DNA from: Cladorrhinum sp. PSN259
Taxonomy: Eukaryota; Ascomycota; Sordariomycetes; Sordariales; Podosporaceae
Length of the DNA stretch: 64,000 nt
Reading direction: 5' to 3'
NCBI GenBank assembly: GCA_033725935.1
Contig: MU867144.1
Coordinates: 1-64,000, forward strand
The notes beneath the pieces were generated by a model. It did not search any database. It was not told the DNA's origin and saw only the letters and a list, made by a program, of their open reading frames with translations. A program made the position numbers and the translations under genes. This document shows positions 10,206 through 22,161 of this stretch, one piece after another. How positions within the stretch are numbered: the stretch's first letter is position 1; each line of letters starts with the position of its first letter.

Positions 10206-10602
10206 AACTGTGCCACCTTCAATAAAGACCGTCGGGCTTATATCTCATGAGTGACTTGTAGCCCCTGCGAAACTTACCCGCTACTACAGCACCGACCCGG
10301 AGTACCGAGCACTCTCCTACTTACTCAGCGGTCAGGTTCAAGGTATACTTGCACCGGCCGCACGGCTTCACGAAGGTCACTATTGACTACAAAAGCCTTC
10401 TGAAAAGGTCAGACAACCTTAGCGTGACGCCCAGGCAGCATGGAGGAAAGACGAGATCGAGCAGTACATACAGGGGATAGGATAACCCTGCTTACTCCGC
10501 TAAGCTGCAGCACACGGAGAGGTGTTAGTTATCCAGCTCCTTTTTTCTTAGACCAACTACTTGTGCCTCCCTTGTACCTAGCAACACAACCAGCAATATT
10601 AT

Positions 10603-10665
10603 TTTTAACCCTTTACCGACTAACCCTGACTCCTAACCACTGACCCTAATCCCTAACCACTAGAC
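10603..10665. repeat. Degenerate telomere-like CCCTAA motifs
   Basis: Several imperfect CTAACC/CCCTAA units occur, including CCCTAATCCCTAACC. They could be an interstitial telomere-like scar or chance. Only two adjacent units are exact. Confidence 0.3.
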
Positions 10666-10816
10666 CTGGATAGCTTTCGCCCACCGAGACTTGATGTATT
10701 CAGTGAGCTGCTTATGTGAGCAGTCTTCAGTGTTGCTCGTTAGGCCTTCTTCACAGTTTGTGTTTCGCATACGGCAATCTTGTACACCACCACCTACCAG
10801 CGCAGCGCAGCCCAGC

Positions 10817-11734
10817 ATGGACAGCTACCACCATTCATCCGAGTCTCAATCGCGACAAGAAGAAGAAGGCGAAAAACTATTGTCCGGCTCCAGCTCTGAG
10901 AATGATCTCAGCGACCGTGTCCAACTGAGACGCGGACAAAGAGGGCAATGGTGTTGGCGACGCATCATTACACTTGGCGGATTCCTTGCCTTCCTTGCTA
11001 TCTACTCGTTTGCCTTGGTTTATCTTGTGAGAGACTCGGTATGTCTGACCGAGTCTCATTTAGCCAGTGGGCAACTCATCTACAGTGCGCGCGAGACTGA
11101 GCACAACCATGTGTCTAAGGGTACTTGCTAACTTTAGAGACTAGCACCTGTAAGGGATTCCATCGTCATAGAAAAGAAGACCATCGATGTCTCGGCCCTG
11201 CACGGAAATCCCTTCAAAGGACCTCCCAGCCCGGAACTCGACGAGGCGTGGAGTCGACTTCTGATGAATGCCAACGTGCGTATGTCGGCAGAGGATCTCG
11301 ACAAGGCAGGAGTCGATTCCATTCCATTGAATGATGGCTCTGGCGAGTACTACGCGATACTGGATGTATATCATCAATTGAACTGCCTTAAATAGATTCG
11401 CCATTACATTTACAAGGTGAGAGGTCACTCTAGCAGGCCGAGTCGATACGCTTCTTGGGCTGACTGGCATGCCAAATAGGATATTTACGACGATGTTCAC
11501 TCATGGACTCCGACCCACGTGGATCACTGCATTGATAGTATTCGACAGAACCTGATGTGCAATGCGGATATTTCAATGATGGGGTTTCGGTGGGTGAATG
11601 ATAGTCTCGAGCCCAAGCCAAACTTTCGTGGCCAGCATGAGTGTGTGAATTGGGAGCGTATCGAGGAATGGGCTTCTGAGCGGTCATTTAACCCAGATGA
11701 CAAGGCAAACTTACGCGACCCGAGCGCTACATAG
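10817..11734 (+). pseudogene. UstYa-family protein 3 with in-frame TAG
   Basis: Three exons fit: 10817-11038, 11138-11416 and 11480-11734. The first intron is GTATGT...TGCTAAC...TTTAG and all phases agree. The product has an acidic N-terminus, a membrane helix (about residues 47-70) and SPELDEAWSRLL. The first motif is changed to HQLNC (the second His is Asn), and the second is HVDHCIDSIRQNLMC. A TAG at 11393-11395 interrupts the frame three codons after HQLNC, where relatives have a sense codon; CAG-to-TAG would be a typical RIP change. The stop and the altered motif make a working enzyme unlikely. The gene faces UstYa gene 4 tail to tail. Confidence 0.7.
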
Positions 11735-11802
11735 CAATCATGTATACGTTGGAGACAACGGTGAAGAAAGAAAATCCATAGTCTTGTGTGGCATCTATCT
11801 AT

Positions 11803-12618
11803 CTATTCTTCTTTCTCATCCTCGGGCGCGACCACGGGTCGGTGTTGGCTCGCCCACTCGAATACATCGCGGTAATCCTTACAAACATGATAGTGCCCAT
11901 CTTTGAACTCCTTGTGCGAGATCATGGGCACTAATGTCGTGTCAATATTGCACATGATTGTCTGCCGGATCTGATCGATGCAATGCACAATATGCGCCCA
12001 TGGCTCGCTCTGGTTCATCTGCGTCTGAGATTGAAAGACTGAGGTTCGAATCTTGGCCAAACAGTGCAAGTTATGATAGCCGGCCATGAAGTAGAGGCCG
12101 TTACCAGGCGTGTCGGGATCGGGGAATGTTTCTGAAAGGCCATGCGCTTCACGGTCGGACCTGCTCACTGATACTAGGCCATTGCCGGCTTCGGATTGCC
12201 TATTAGTCAACATAGTACTTGGCAGAAACACAAAGCTATCTGCAACAACGTACACGGGAAGAGAGCTCTCCAAAGAAAGCCTGCTTGCGGCTTATTCGCG
12301 CCAATACCGCCATAGGTCGTATCTTGAAACACTGCGGTATGAATAGACTTATAAGACGGATCTGGACAAGTATCTTAGCAAGTCGGGCGTAATATAGCCT
12401 AAGTAGGAGGGCCAGCGTTTGTACACTCATCTACACACACGCTCTTTGGTGGTAGACCATAGCGTCAGAATCTAGCCCAGATTGCTGGTCAGTAGGAGCA
12501 CTAAGATGCCCGTCTGCAGGAGAAAAGGCATATCGTATTGCCGACGTTTAGAAGCCGGCGGCCGTTCGCATTTACTACTGTTCTCCGAGTCTGACTCTGA
12601 CAGTTGGCTGTACTTCAT
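11803..12618 (-). pseudogene. UstYa-family protein 4, several lesions
   Basis: The C-terminal 150 codons are open and diagnostic: YHNLHCLAKIR (HxxHC) and HIVHCIDQIRQTIMC, ending KDYRDVFEWASQHRP. A family-typical start (MKYSQLSESDSE) lies at 12618 and runs 48 codons, through a hydrophobic helix, to a TAG at 12474-12472. Between 12470 and 12290 family-like segments (for example HTAVFQDTTYGG) appear in different frames with further stops. So the gene has a broken helix/linker region and is probably not functional. Introns could rescue part but not all of this. Confidence 0.65.
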
Positions 12619-13577
12619 GTTGTCGTGGACGAGGAGGGCGCTTTCAGAGCTTTCCTAGACAAAATATTCAAATCAACTTGGTGAACTTGTGAGATTGGAA
12701 GTAACCCAGGAGGCAAGGCAGAAGGACACAAAATCAGGGGGCATCATTAGAACCCTAAACGTCGGGAAAAATGTGTACCTAGTCTATATCACATTGACCT
12801 GGGACCGGTCTTTGCTTGCTTAACCTGTGCCACTCCCTGACAAGGACGTTTGCCGGTTCCTAGCCAATATAAGCCGAAAACATGGTGGGCCTTTGCATAA
12901 CATTGTATGCTAAGAAGCGCACCATTATTCCTGGACGTGGTGGTTTATGATACATAAGACAATATCGGGCCGATACGGCGCGTACGTGGGGCAAAGTTGC
13001 CCTCCAAGGGAAGGGACCTGCCATCACCGACAAGCATCTAATTCACGGGCTCCACATTGACTGGCGACTGACAAAATCCTCGCTTTAGTGGAGCATACAT
13101 GGATATTATCAAAATCCTTGGACCAAGACGACATTTTAATGGATATGCGTCTTGATGCTGGAAATGGCAGGTGATGATGTGCTAGAAAGATTCTAAATCT
13201 TGCCAAGATGAAGGCTGTGAACTCAGGGCGTGTCTGGACTAACTGCCAACGTCAATCCTTTGGACACTTATTGCCTATCACCTTCCTGTCTTGGATCAGC
13301 CCTCGTCCCGCGACATATCAGAAGGCATCCGTAACTCCATGTATAGTGTGGCTGGGCGTGATTTGTTAAAATGATGGTTGGTAACCGCATGGCTCCCGCA
13401 GTACATGAGTCGCTTCTATACAGAGTTTCCATTAGCTATAACAGGGGCGGTACAACCTTGTCGCTTACCAATATTCTTAGTAACTGGACATGCTTAAAAA
13501 GGACGAAAAGTAGGGCGGACAATACTCGCCGCTACTCCGTATACCTTACTGTCTAAGCTGCAGCGGCCCCAAAGCAT
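12619..13577. other. Intergenic, no gene seen
   Basis: Frames here (for example 13371-13556) show no recognised domain. The region separates the UstYa cluster from the peptidase remnant. No repeats were recognised. Confidence 0.5.
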
Positions 13578-14990
13578 ATGCGCATTGTGGGCGTATATTG
13601 TTCATCTTTCATTGATGGGCCCATAGCATGCATCACCATGACTCTCATGGTTTGCTCTTCCATCTATGGGTCAGTTTCTTGTCTCGTTTTGATTCTATTC
13701 ATCCTGAATCCTGTCCTGACACTCTCCCTGAAACTTCGAGACGACATTCGCGTCGACTCAAAGCCAGTCTCACTGTGCGAGAAAACCCCGGGTGTAGAGA
13801 GCCATTCTGGATACATTCGACTACCGTCTGGAGTTCTCAACGAGCATGGCATCGACTCAGCTCAGGACTACCCCGTCAACATCTTCTTCTGGTACTTTCA
13901 GAACCGGAAGAAGAGGACTGATTCACCACTGACGGTGTATTGTGAGTACATAAATGACCAGACATGGAATGTCGGCTTACCAAGCGCAGTTATGGGCGGG
14001 CCAGGTGCTTCCAGTTGTAAGACTTGTGACACGTCTGTGGCTTTAGGATCGTAACTCATCTCCTTTGCAGGAATGTCCTTGTTCCGCGAAAACGGACCAT
14101 GCAAGGTCAATTCGGACAGTAACAGCACTTCTAACAATCGATTCTCTTGGAATGAACATTCAGACATGCTTTATATTGACCAGCCCGTACAAACAGGTTA
14201 GCAATATCTTCCACTTTGCAGAGAGTTAGCATTGACCTGATTCAAGGCTTCAGCTACGATTTCGCTGAACCCGGCGTCCTGAATGCCGATAACAGTATAG
14301 TGTTGGACAGGCATTCAAGAGACACCCCAGCAGGACTCGCGTCTGGTTTGCGACGAGGATCTTTTTCAAGCCAGAATCCGCGCAACACCGTGAACAGCAC
14401 GCAAGTGGTTGCTCGCAGCACATGGTTCTTTCTCCAAGTGTGGATGCAGAAGTTTGGCAAAAGAGAGTCATCGAACAACAGGGTATGTTGATAACTAGCC
14501 AGCTTTTCAAGAGGTGCTTTCTCACTGAACATCTAGGTAAATTTCTGGACGTCTTCGTATGGTGGCCATTTCGTCCCAGAACTCATCCACTACACACTGC
14601 ATCAAAATGCACGTCACAGCCAGGGTAGGCTAGACCGAGAGCAGTTTATCCCACTGGCAGTTAGGACTCTGGGCATGACCAACGCATGTATCGATGGTCC
14701 CACCGAGCTTCCTTACTACCCCGAAATGGCACTCAAGAACAACTACAGCGCCCCCCTTACAGACCAGTCAGGTTACCTGACGGCTATACATAACCTCAAG
14801 AAAAGCGACGGCTGCCTCGCAAAGATCCAAGCCTGCCGAGATGCTTTTACAGCTGCTCGCCATGCCAACCTAAGCGTCGCAAGCAATCATGTCGACGACG
14901 TTTGTCGTGACGCCAACCACTACTGCGGCAAGCATGTCGTCGGCGTGGCCTCGGGTAGAAGCTATTTCGACATCGCATACCCAGACAATC
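13578..14990 (+). pseudogene. S10 serine carboxypeptidase (S1-like), 3'-truncated
   Basis: Exon pieces follow the carboxypeptidase S1 order. First comes a hydrophobic start, then CEKTPGVESHSGYIRLPSG (from ~13788), then MGGPGASS / SLFRENGPCKVNSDSN and DMLYIDQPVQTG with a joining FSYD. VNFWTSSYGGHFVPELI follows, where SYGG holds the nucleophilic Ser although the usual Glu before it is Ser. The last part is a Cys-rich section with NHYCGKHVVGVASGRSYFDI. The homology then stops: the catalytic Asp and His regions are absent, and sequence from about 14985 reads as a STAND receptor. The splice that keeps GASS creates a TGA at the exon junction (13990-14070 region). It is probably dead. Secreted peptidases occur beside some RiPP clusters, but a link here is inference. 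Confidence 0.65.
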
Positions 14991-17900
14991 TCCTTGCCGA
15001 TCCCCTCTCCGAGAGACAACGTATCCAGAGATGTTTTGTCACTCCTCGCCTTTGCGAAACGACCCCTCAGGATGAGTGAGGTAAAGGACGCCATGGCAAT
15101 ACTGAGAAACACCAGTAGCCGACTAACCGAGGACACCATCGTGAGGTCTTGTCTCGGTCTAGTGCGGTACACTCCCGGGCAGGCGGCTCAGAAGTAACAA
15201 CGCAGTAGTACAGACGGCATCATTCGGCTGTCACACTCTTCTGTCCAGAAATTCCTATTGGAAGACAATGATCATGCCACGGCGGACAAGACCGGGATAA
15301 TGAGCAACGGCGAAGAAGACGATGAGGTGACGTTAAAAAGAAGAACGTTTTTGAAAATACACCGACCTTTTGTTACGGAAGATATCATCCGAGCCTCTTG
15401 CCTCAAGTACCTTGCACAGCCAAAATACGGAAAACCTCTGCTGCTGCGGGCCACACCCAAGCCGCCATCAGGAAAAGGCAGCTCCAACCTGGTGGGTAGC
15501 AAAACCCCAAGCGTGCTCCCAGAAGACTCAGAGTTTCTTCTGTACTCGGCCAAGTACTGGTTCCAGCACTGCGACACCACTTGTGTCGATGACACTGCCG
15601 ACAACAGCGAGCACTGCGATGATCCACCCGAAACAGTGCGGCAGGTAGTCAAGGATTTTATATCATCTTCCAACTTTTACACTTGTATGCAAGTCCAGAG
15701 CTTGTTTGTTCAAGGTTACTTCCTCCACAGCTTCGATCCTGTCACAGGCCGTGGCCAAAGAGTTCGACGGACCCTGCCCAACTGGATGAAGAGGTTGGAG
15801 CCCGAGTTCCTCCGGCAGTATAATACTTTTCAGGGGGAATGGTGCCGCCTGCTGAAGGGCAAGACGTCCGATCCCGTCCGGGGGGATCTGTCTCGCTGCT
15901 TCTGGGGGGCACTTGGATCCAACAACTTCCTCTCCGCTTTTGACGGGGGAGAGAGGAGCCGTTACGTTAACTTTTGTTTTGCCTCTCTGGGGTGGCGGCA
16001 GTTGGAAGATCGCACTAGATTCTGGCAGGTTCATCACATCACTGACACACAGGAAGGAAGACTTTTATTATCAACTGCGACGGTTCAGACCCGGGATGCG
16101 TAAGTTCATCTCAAGTTTATCTTCCGTTTTCTCATCCTTGAAGTCTCTCTTAATCCCATTCCCACCCAATACTTACTGATACACTTGGGTTAGTGACAAG
16201 CAATACCACGATATCCTTGTCGAGCAGTGGTCTCTCGATGGCAAGTCATACCCAGAACTCGTAGCCACTAAGACGAGAGACATAGGCATCTCCACCACCG
16301 ACACCCTGCTGTCGCGCTACACCGTGCCCTGTAATCAGTCGTTCACCTCAATGTCACTTCTGCCGAAGCCAAATACCGCTGAGCCGCCCACGGCTGTTGC
16401 CTTTCTCTTTGACGGTTCCCTAATCAGGATTGGCTCGAAGGTTTTCAGCCTGGTCACGAAGGATTCTAAGCCTGAGGCGCTAAATTTCCGACAAACAGGC
16501 AACACCACTAAATATCACAACGAGCCTGTGGACAGGGACTCGTGGGAGGACGTATGCATCCGCGACTGTTTCACAGTGGTATGTCGCCGTCGCATCTACA
16601 GAGAACGGCCCCATGACCATAGTCACGAAGGAAAGGAAGATCGGCGAGTGGCAAGGATGAAACAGCGCATGGCGGCCAACGAGCGGTCAAGGACTAGATC
16701 GCAAAGCAGATCGTCCTCCAGGAGGAGGAGGAGATCAGGAGCCGCAAGCCTCCTCATCTCCTTTCCGGATCTGCTTCGTCACCCGGAGGAAATAGTACTC
16801 AACAGGCTCAAGCCGATAAACGATGAAAGTTCTGGCTCATCATCCGTATATTTAAGGGATTCAGACTCAGACAGCAGCGCAGACGGGTTGTCCGAGTCTC
16901 AGGAGATGGACAGCCTATCGTCTGCGGCTGTGTCATGCAGCAGCGACGATGAACTTTCCAGTCCCGACGACGATTCTTCAAGCGATAGTGAAATCAGCGA
17001 GGCGCCTTCGCAGTCCGAGTCCGACGGAGACGACAACGATTTTGCCGTCAACGGCTCCGATACAGCCGAAGGCTCTGAGAGTGGTGATGGTGATGCCTCT
17101 AATAACGCCGAATGGTTGGGCTATCTTAGTGACGGGGGATCTGCTGAGGGGAGCCACATCGGGGACGTCTTTGGTTCTATTCTTGCAGAAGTGGCGTCTG
17201 ACAGTAGTTCTTCGGGGTCATCCAACCACAGCTTCGAAGTTTACAGTGACAGTGAGCCTGCATCCGATAATGATATCTACTATGCAGAACCCGCGCCTGC
17301 AAACAAGGAGCCTGAACCAGGTTCAGTCTCAATAGGCAGACCCAAAGTGCTTTATCTGTGTGACGCCTGTGGCAGACGTTGCTACCGAGAGCGGTACAAC
17401 TGCCTCGAGTGCGAGGGGGGTAGGTTCGATTTGTGCCTGAGGTGTAAGCGCAATGGGCGATGGTGCTTTGATCTGACTCATAAGCTCTATCGGATAACCA
17501 AGGAGGTGCTCAAGGAAGCGATTTCCAAACGGAAATGCGACACGAGACAAGAATTGACCGCGTACCAGACTCAAACACCATGGGGCCGTGACATGCCGTA
17601 CACGGTGCTGTTCCGCTTCAGGAAGAAGTACCCCGTCCTGCTCTACAATTCGCCCCCCGTCATTCACCAGAAGCATGACCTTGTCATCTGGCCCCTAACA
17701 AACACCCGGCTTCTGTTTGGCGATCTTAAGCTACAAAAATGTTACGAGCAGAGAATCAAGACGCCAGGGTCCAAGAAGGGTGAGTAATCCTACCCAAGCG
17801 GAAGCCCCAAACTAACCATGGACACATACTAACCACTGGAGACCACCAAAACTATCAGCTCACCCAATCTGTGTCGACCTCTCATTCTCTCCCTGTGGCC

Positions 17901-19048
17901 AGCAGCTACGGATGGCAGTCATCGATGCCGTGGCCGAGATAACACCAGAGGTGAAACAATCAAAAAGACGCAAACAACAGCCGGCAGCCTTGGACCCGTC
18001 CCCAAAACCGCGCATGTGCCTCAACTTTCATGTCCTAATTCTCCAGCTCTCGGCCTCGCGCCCGGCCATGACCGAACCAAAGCTTGTCGCGTCCACCAGC
18101 TGCCGACTAGGTTGCCAAGATGCCCGGAGTGTCGTGTCAACGCTTCCGTTTGCTTTCACCTGGACTGACAGCGACCTGTATATGACCGTGAGTGATTCCC
18201 ACCTTCGTGTATACCGGGTGCGTCTATCACGTGACACGCCGACTGCAGGTACAGGTAGTCAGATTCCCGAGGGAGCGTCATCAGCAACAGAAGGAGCGGC
18301 AAGACCTACTAGTACTACTAACAGGGCTGGTAGCGGTAACTGTTGTGGAGACTACACCACAAATACCAGCTGCCCCGCCAAGCATGATGCTAGCGTACCC
18401 AAAGTCGAGGAGAAAAAGGCACCCGCACCTATGCTCTCACTTTCTTCATACCCAGCCCTTCAAGTGCAAGTACCGAAGGAAAAAATCCTCCTGCCCCGCT
18501 CATCACCCAACCGGTTCGTTCAGTACTTTCCTCCTCCTCCTCCTCCTCCTCCGGCAGGAAGACCTTCCCACTTGGGCACCGCCAGGAAACGCGCCGCGTC
18601 AACACTAGCAAGCAAGTCTGGCATTCCAAGCCTCCTGGTAAGCAACGGCAACAAGTACAGCATAACCAAGTCGGAGCCATCGTCGCGGTCACAATCGCCC
18701 TCCTCGATTTCACATTCACGATCCCACTCGCTCTCACGAGCGCACCCGGCATCTCGGAAAATGACGACACAACAAACACAAACAAACACCAAGACGGCGG
18801 AAGCAAAAGCAAAAGCGACAGTGATAATCGGCCCCTCCTGCCAGGGCAGCTCCCGCAACCCTTCCCCACCGATAGGGGTGTACCTAAGCGAGGGGAACGA
18901 TTTGGGGGGGTGGATTGACGTTGACGTGACCACCAGGATAGAAAAGGACAATGACGAGACGCCAGAGGAGTGGTCCCTCGAGGGCCAGTTCTACGACGAG
19001 GAGCCGTTCGAGCAGAGCGATTGCATTCTTATCCCTTTTGATGATTAA
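14991..19048 (+). pseudogene. 3' part of a STAND (NACHT-type) receptor with ZZ zinc finger
   Basis: The frame begins with DVLSLLAFAKRPLRMSEVK, matching the winged-helix segment after the NACHT domain in fungal STAND proteins, and continues to IIRLSHSSVQKFLLED. An in-frame TAA lies at 15195-15197, removable only by a weak intron. Later exons are about 15198-16099, 16194-17779 and 17859-19048, with matching phases. They encode a Ser/Asp-rich acidic stretch (~17000-17280), a ZZ-type zinc finger (CDAC, YNCLEC, FDLCLRC, then His near THKLYRI), a propeller-like SFSPCGQQLRMAV, a Pro8 run and a Ser/Arg-rich tail. P-loop and N-terminal effector domains are missing because the 5' end is replaced by the peptidase fragment. 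Probably a pseudogene, though the 3' exons are well kept. Confidence 0.6.
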
Positions 19049-19931
19049 CATGTAATATCGTTTCTTTAAAAATTGTTCTCCGGTTTTAACCGCCTCTAAG
19101 GCGTCTCATTAGCGGCACTAAGACATCCTTATATAAGAGCATCTGATCTACTTATTCCTGGTTTCAGTTCACTCAGCTGCACTTGATTGCGAACGCGCTC
19201 CAGCATCACCCCGCGATAGGAAGCCGAGGGGTCATTCCCCCGCATGCACAACGCTGCACCCCTACTCTGGAAGGATAGATCTAGACCAAACGCACATTCC
19301 CTTATGACCTCTCTAAGGATCAGAGATGAAACACGTGGCTAAGACCATAAAGATACCTCTGAGGGGGGAAATGGTACCCCCGATTAGCGATGACGCATAG
19401 AGAGTCAAAATGTTAAATTACAGACGAGTTTTTCTCCTCTTGTTTTGATGGGAAAAAAGGGATTCGGAGACCTTCGCAATTGAGTTTTGCACGATGATCT
19501 GATTGCTACGGATAACGAGACTAAAATTCACCTCCCCCTAAAAAGTTAAATGAAACCCCCAACACGAGTGCACGGGAATAGCAACCTTGAAATAAACTTT
19601 TTGCTGGCAATAGGTAACTCTTGTAACCAAACCGTTGGGATGGCTTCGATACGAACACCGACTCATGCATCTCGATACTAAATTCGGGGACGGATCAAAA
19701 CTGCAAAAAAAAGGAGACGCATCATCCAGAGGCCAATGGTACACCCAAATTTGTCTGACAGGCCGGACTATACCCAAGGCTGACATGTGGCTTATTATAA
19801 TAGCAGGATGGCAATGGTTTTGTGACCAAGAGCTTATGCCGATTGGACTCACTGGGGTAGTGAGATAACTTTGTCTGCTGATAAAGCATGCGTGGCTCAT
19901 TACCCTTAGTGAGAAAATACTCTGAGAAAAG
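19049..19931. other. Intergenic between convergent genes
   Basis: No recognised coding frame, RNA or repeat. Frames at 19538-19945 and 19635-19868 oppose each other and have no family features. Confidence 0.5.
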
Positions 19932-22161
19932 TCACTTTGCCCCATCTCCTCCTTGCTGAATACTTCCTAAATATCCAACCATGAACCCGCCAAATGCAAT
20001 CATAAATCCCGCTATAGCAAATCCTCCTTGTACATCCCCATCTTTAGCGACAGCCCAGACAATAGCCACCACGAGACTGGTAAGAAAGCCAACGCATCCG
20101 AAAAGGAACATTAGATTCCAGTTGGTTCCTTCAACAAAGTGAAGTCCCCAGCCAGTTTCGGTGCCTTTGATGGGCGTCGTTGTCAGACTGAAGGGCTTTT
20201 TGAGTTTAGGGATTTTTCGATGAAGTAATGGTAGAGGCTCCGCGTGGTGAGGGTGGTGAAACTTCAGAGTCACAAGGTTAGAATATGCGTGATCTTGTTG
20301 CATTCTTAGGGGTCCTGTAATGACATACAAGATGGGTGAGAAGATTTGACCCAATAGGAGGCAAGTAATTGACCGGAATGGGATCGAATATGTAATCTGC
20401 TCCCTGAGACGTTTTGACGTCCGGTATAGAGGGACGTGCTTTCTACAGCAATGTCAGTTCATTAGTCACAATGTTGTGATCAGTATGAGAGAAGCCCTTT
20501 AATTATACAACATACCAGATCAACAAGTTGAGAAGAATATAACTCAAACTGGACAAACTCTATAGCTTGCACTTTTTTCAGCTTACTTAGCCGGCTCCAA
20601 TGACTTCGAGCTCTATCATATTTCTCACGAAGTAGATAGAAGAGTTCTTGGTCTGAATTTATTCGGCACACATCTGGCTGGTGTAATTTTGCTGCCAGTT
20701 GGAAATAGGGGACACTATATGAATCAGAAACAACTCAGGTTCCAAATGGAGGGACGCGTCCTTATTTCACATACCATAGTAAGAGAAATGTATGGGGATC
20801 TGGTGCGTTGAGCGACAGAGGCTTAGGTTGACAGGCGCCGGGAACCTGAGGGGTTTGGCGGCTGTGGTATGGGAGACTGTAACTTTTAAAGATGCTTTTA
20901 AAGAAGCTTTCAATGCTACTCCAATTCAGCCTCTCTTTGAGCGTCCAGGGTTGGGTTAGTTGCGGTTTAGAGTTGGGGCCAGAGTTGGCAACCTCTTGAA
21001 GGGAAGGTAATAAAGGTGGTGGCCGCGAGTTTCGGTATCGGAGCTCATTCTCCAACTCCTTTAAAGCTCCAGGTGTGAGCTCGATGAAGTCGTCATAGAG
21101 GTCTCGTCCGCATTTCTTAATACTGTAAGTAATAGGTTGCGATGTTTCGAGGTAATAAGATGAAAATAACTTACGCAAGTCCAAGTCACTCTCTTCTTAC
21201 GCTCTTCGAGCTGTGGAGGCCAAAGCTTGGACAGAATATTGCCAAGCAAAATATGTGCATGTTCCCAGGAGTATTGAGGAACAGTCTTGGGGGTTTGAAG
21301 ACTGATGAATGCTGTAAGGTTTGACTGAAGATGTGAGATTGGATCCGTGTCAAAGAGGAAGGCCTCAGCGGTAGCGTAGACATTGCTGAATGAATCGTCA
21401 TGCGCGAGGTTTACATCCTCGCCGTCCTCTTCTCTATCTTGATTTGCCGGGTTTGAGACTTTTGCATAGGTAGGATGTAATATCTCAGTGATCCTCTGAG
21501 ACAAATTACGACGGACTCTTCGAACAAACTTGGAAGCCGCGAGATCTACCGCGGAAGACGCAATGCCTTGAAGATCGTTGGCATAGAGGCCTAAGAATGC
21601 TTCGATGTTGCGTCGGCTTCTATCGTGTGACCCTGATATTCGAACCACCTGAGGCCACAGGTACCGCAGATGTCGAAAATTGAGGAGGCCATGAAACATC
21701 TCCTCAACAGCGTCTGTATACAGGCTGGAATTTGTCGATATTGAAGCTGTCGAAGACAAGCTTTCCTCGTTAGAGTCAGATGAGTCGTGGTTGTAATCAT
21801 TGTCCAAGTTGGCATTGGAAATCGTAGGAGGCGGTTCGAGTTTGGCCCATGTAAAGTCCTTTTTCTCGCTCTGAGCTGCATCTGGTGGAATATTTTTCTT
21901 TTCAACGGTGTTTGGTGACTTTTTTTCGAGATTGGATTCCCGCTTCAGCCGGTTTGAGAAGCCTATTGGAATCTCATCTTTAATGCTAGTGTCAACACCA
22001 TAGTTGTAAGAACCACCATGTTCCGAACAACTATATCCTACGAGAATATTTCGTATCTGTATCGGATGGCCGCTTTTCCCGTACGAGGGGCACCTGTCAA
22101 TAGAATGCTGGTAGTAACAACACCTGCACAAGGAATAAACCTCGACGAGCTGATAACACAT
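19932..22161 (-). CDS. 656-aa fungal protein, Cys-rich, C-terminal membrane segments
   Basis: Five exons with fully consistent phases: 22161-21175, 21115-20775, 20714-20516, 20442-20329 and 20261-19932. The N-terminus has a Cys/His cluster (SLCRCCYYQHSIDRCPSYG) and LVGYSCSEH. The middle has VTWTC joined to KCGRDLYDDFIEL. A conserved block follows (CVPYFQLAAKLHQPDVC, then ARSHWSRLSKLKKVQAIEF, YIFDPIPVNYLPPIGSNLL), then ETGWGLHFVEG. Two hydrophobic helices close the protein (about residues 585-640). I recognise this as a widespread fungal family of unknown function whose genes often occur near HET/STAND loci; the last point is from memory. It may be a membrane-anchored zinc protein. No lesion was seen; the start at 22161 is the only nearby in-frame ATG. 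Confidence 0.7.

Noticed and set aside
18528..18554. Repeated CCT triplets
   Set aside because: Encodes a Pro run within the STAND-ZZ tail; a simple codon repeat, not a CRISPR or satellite.
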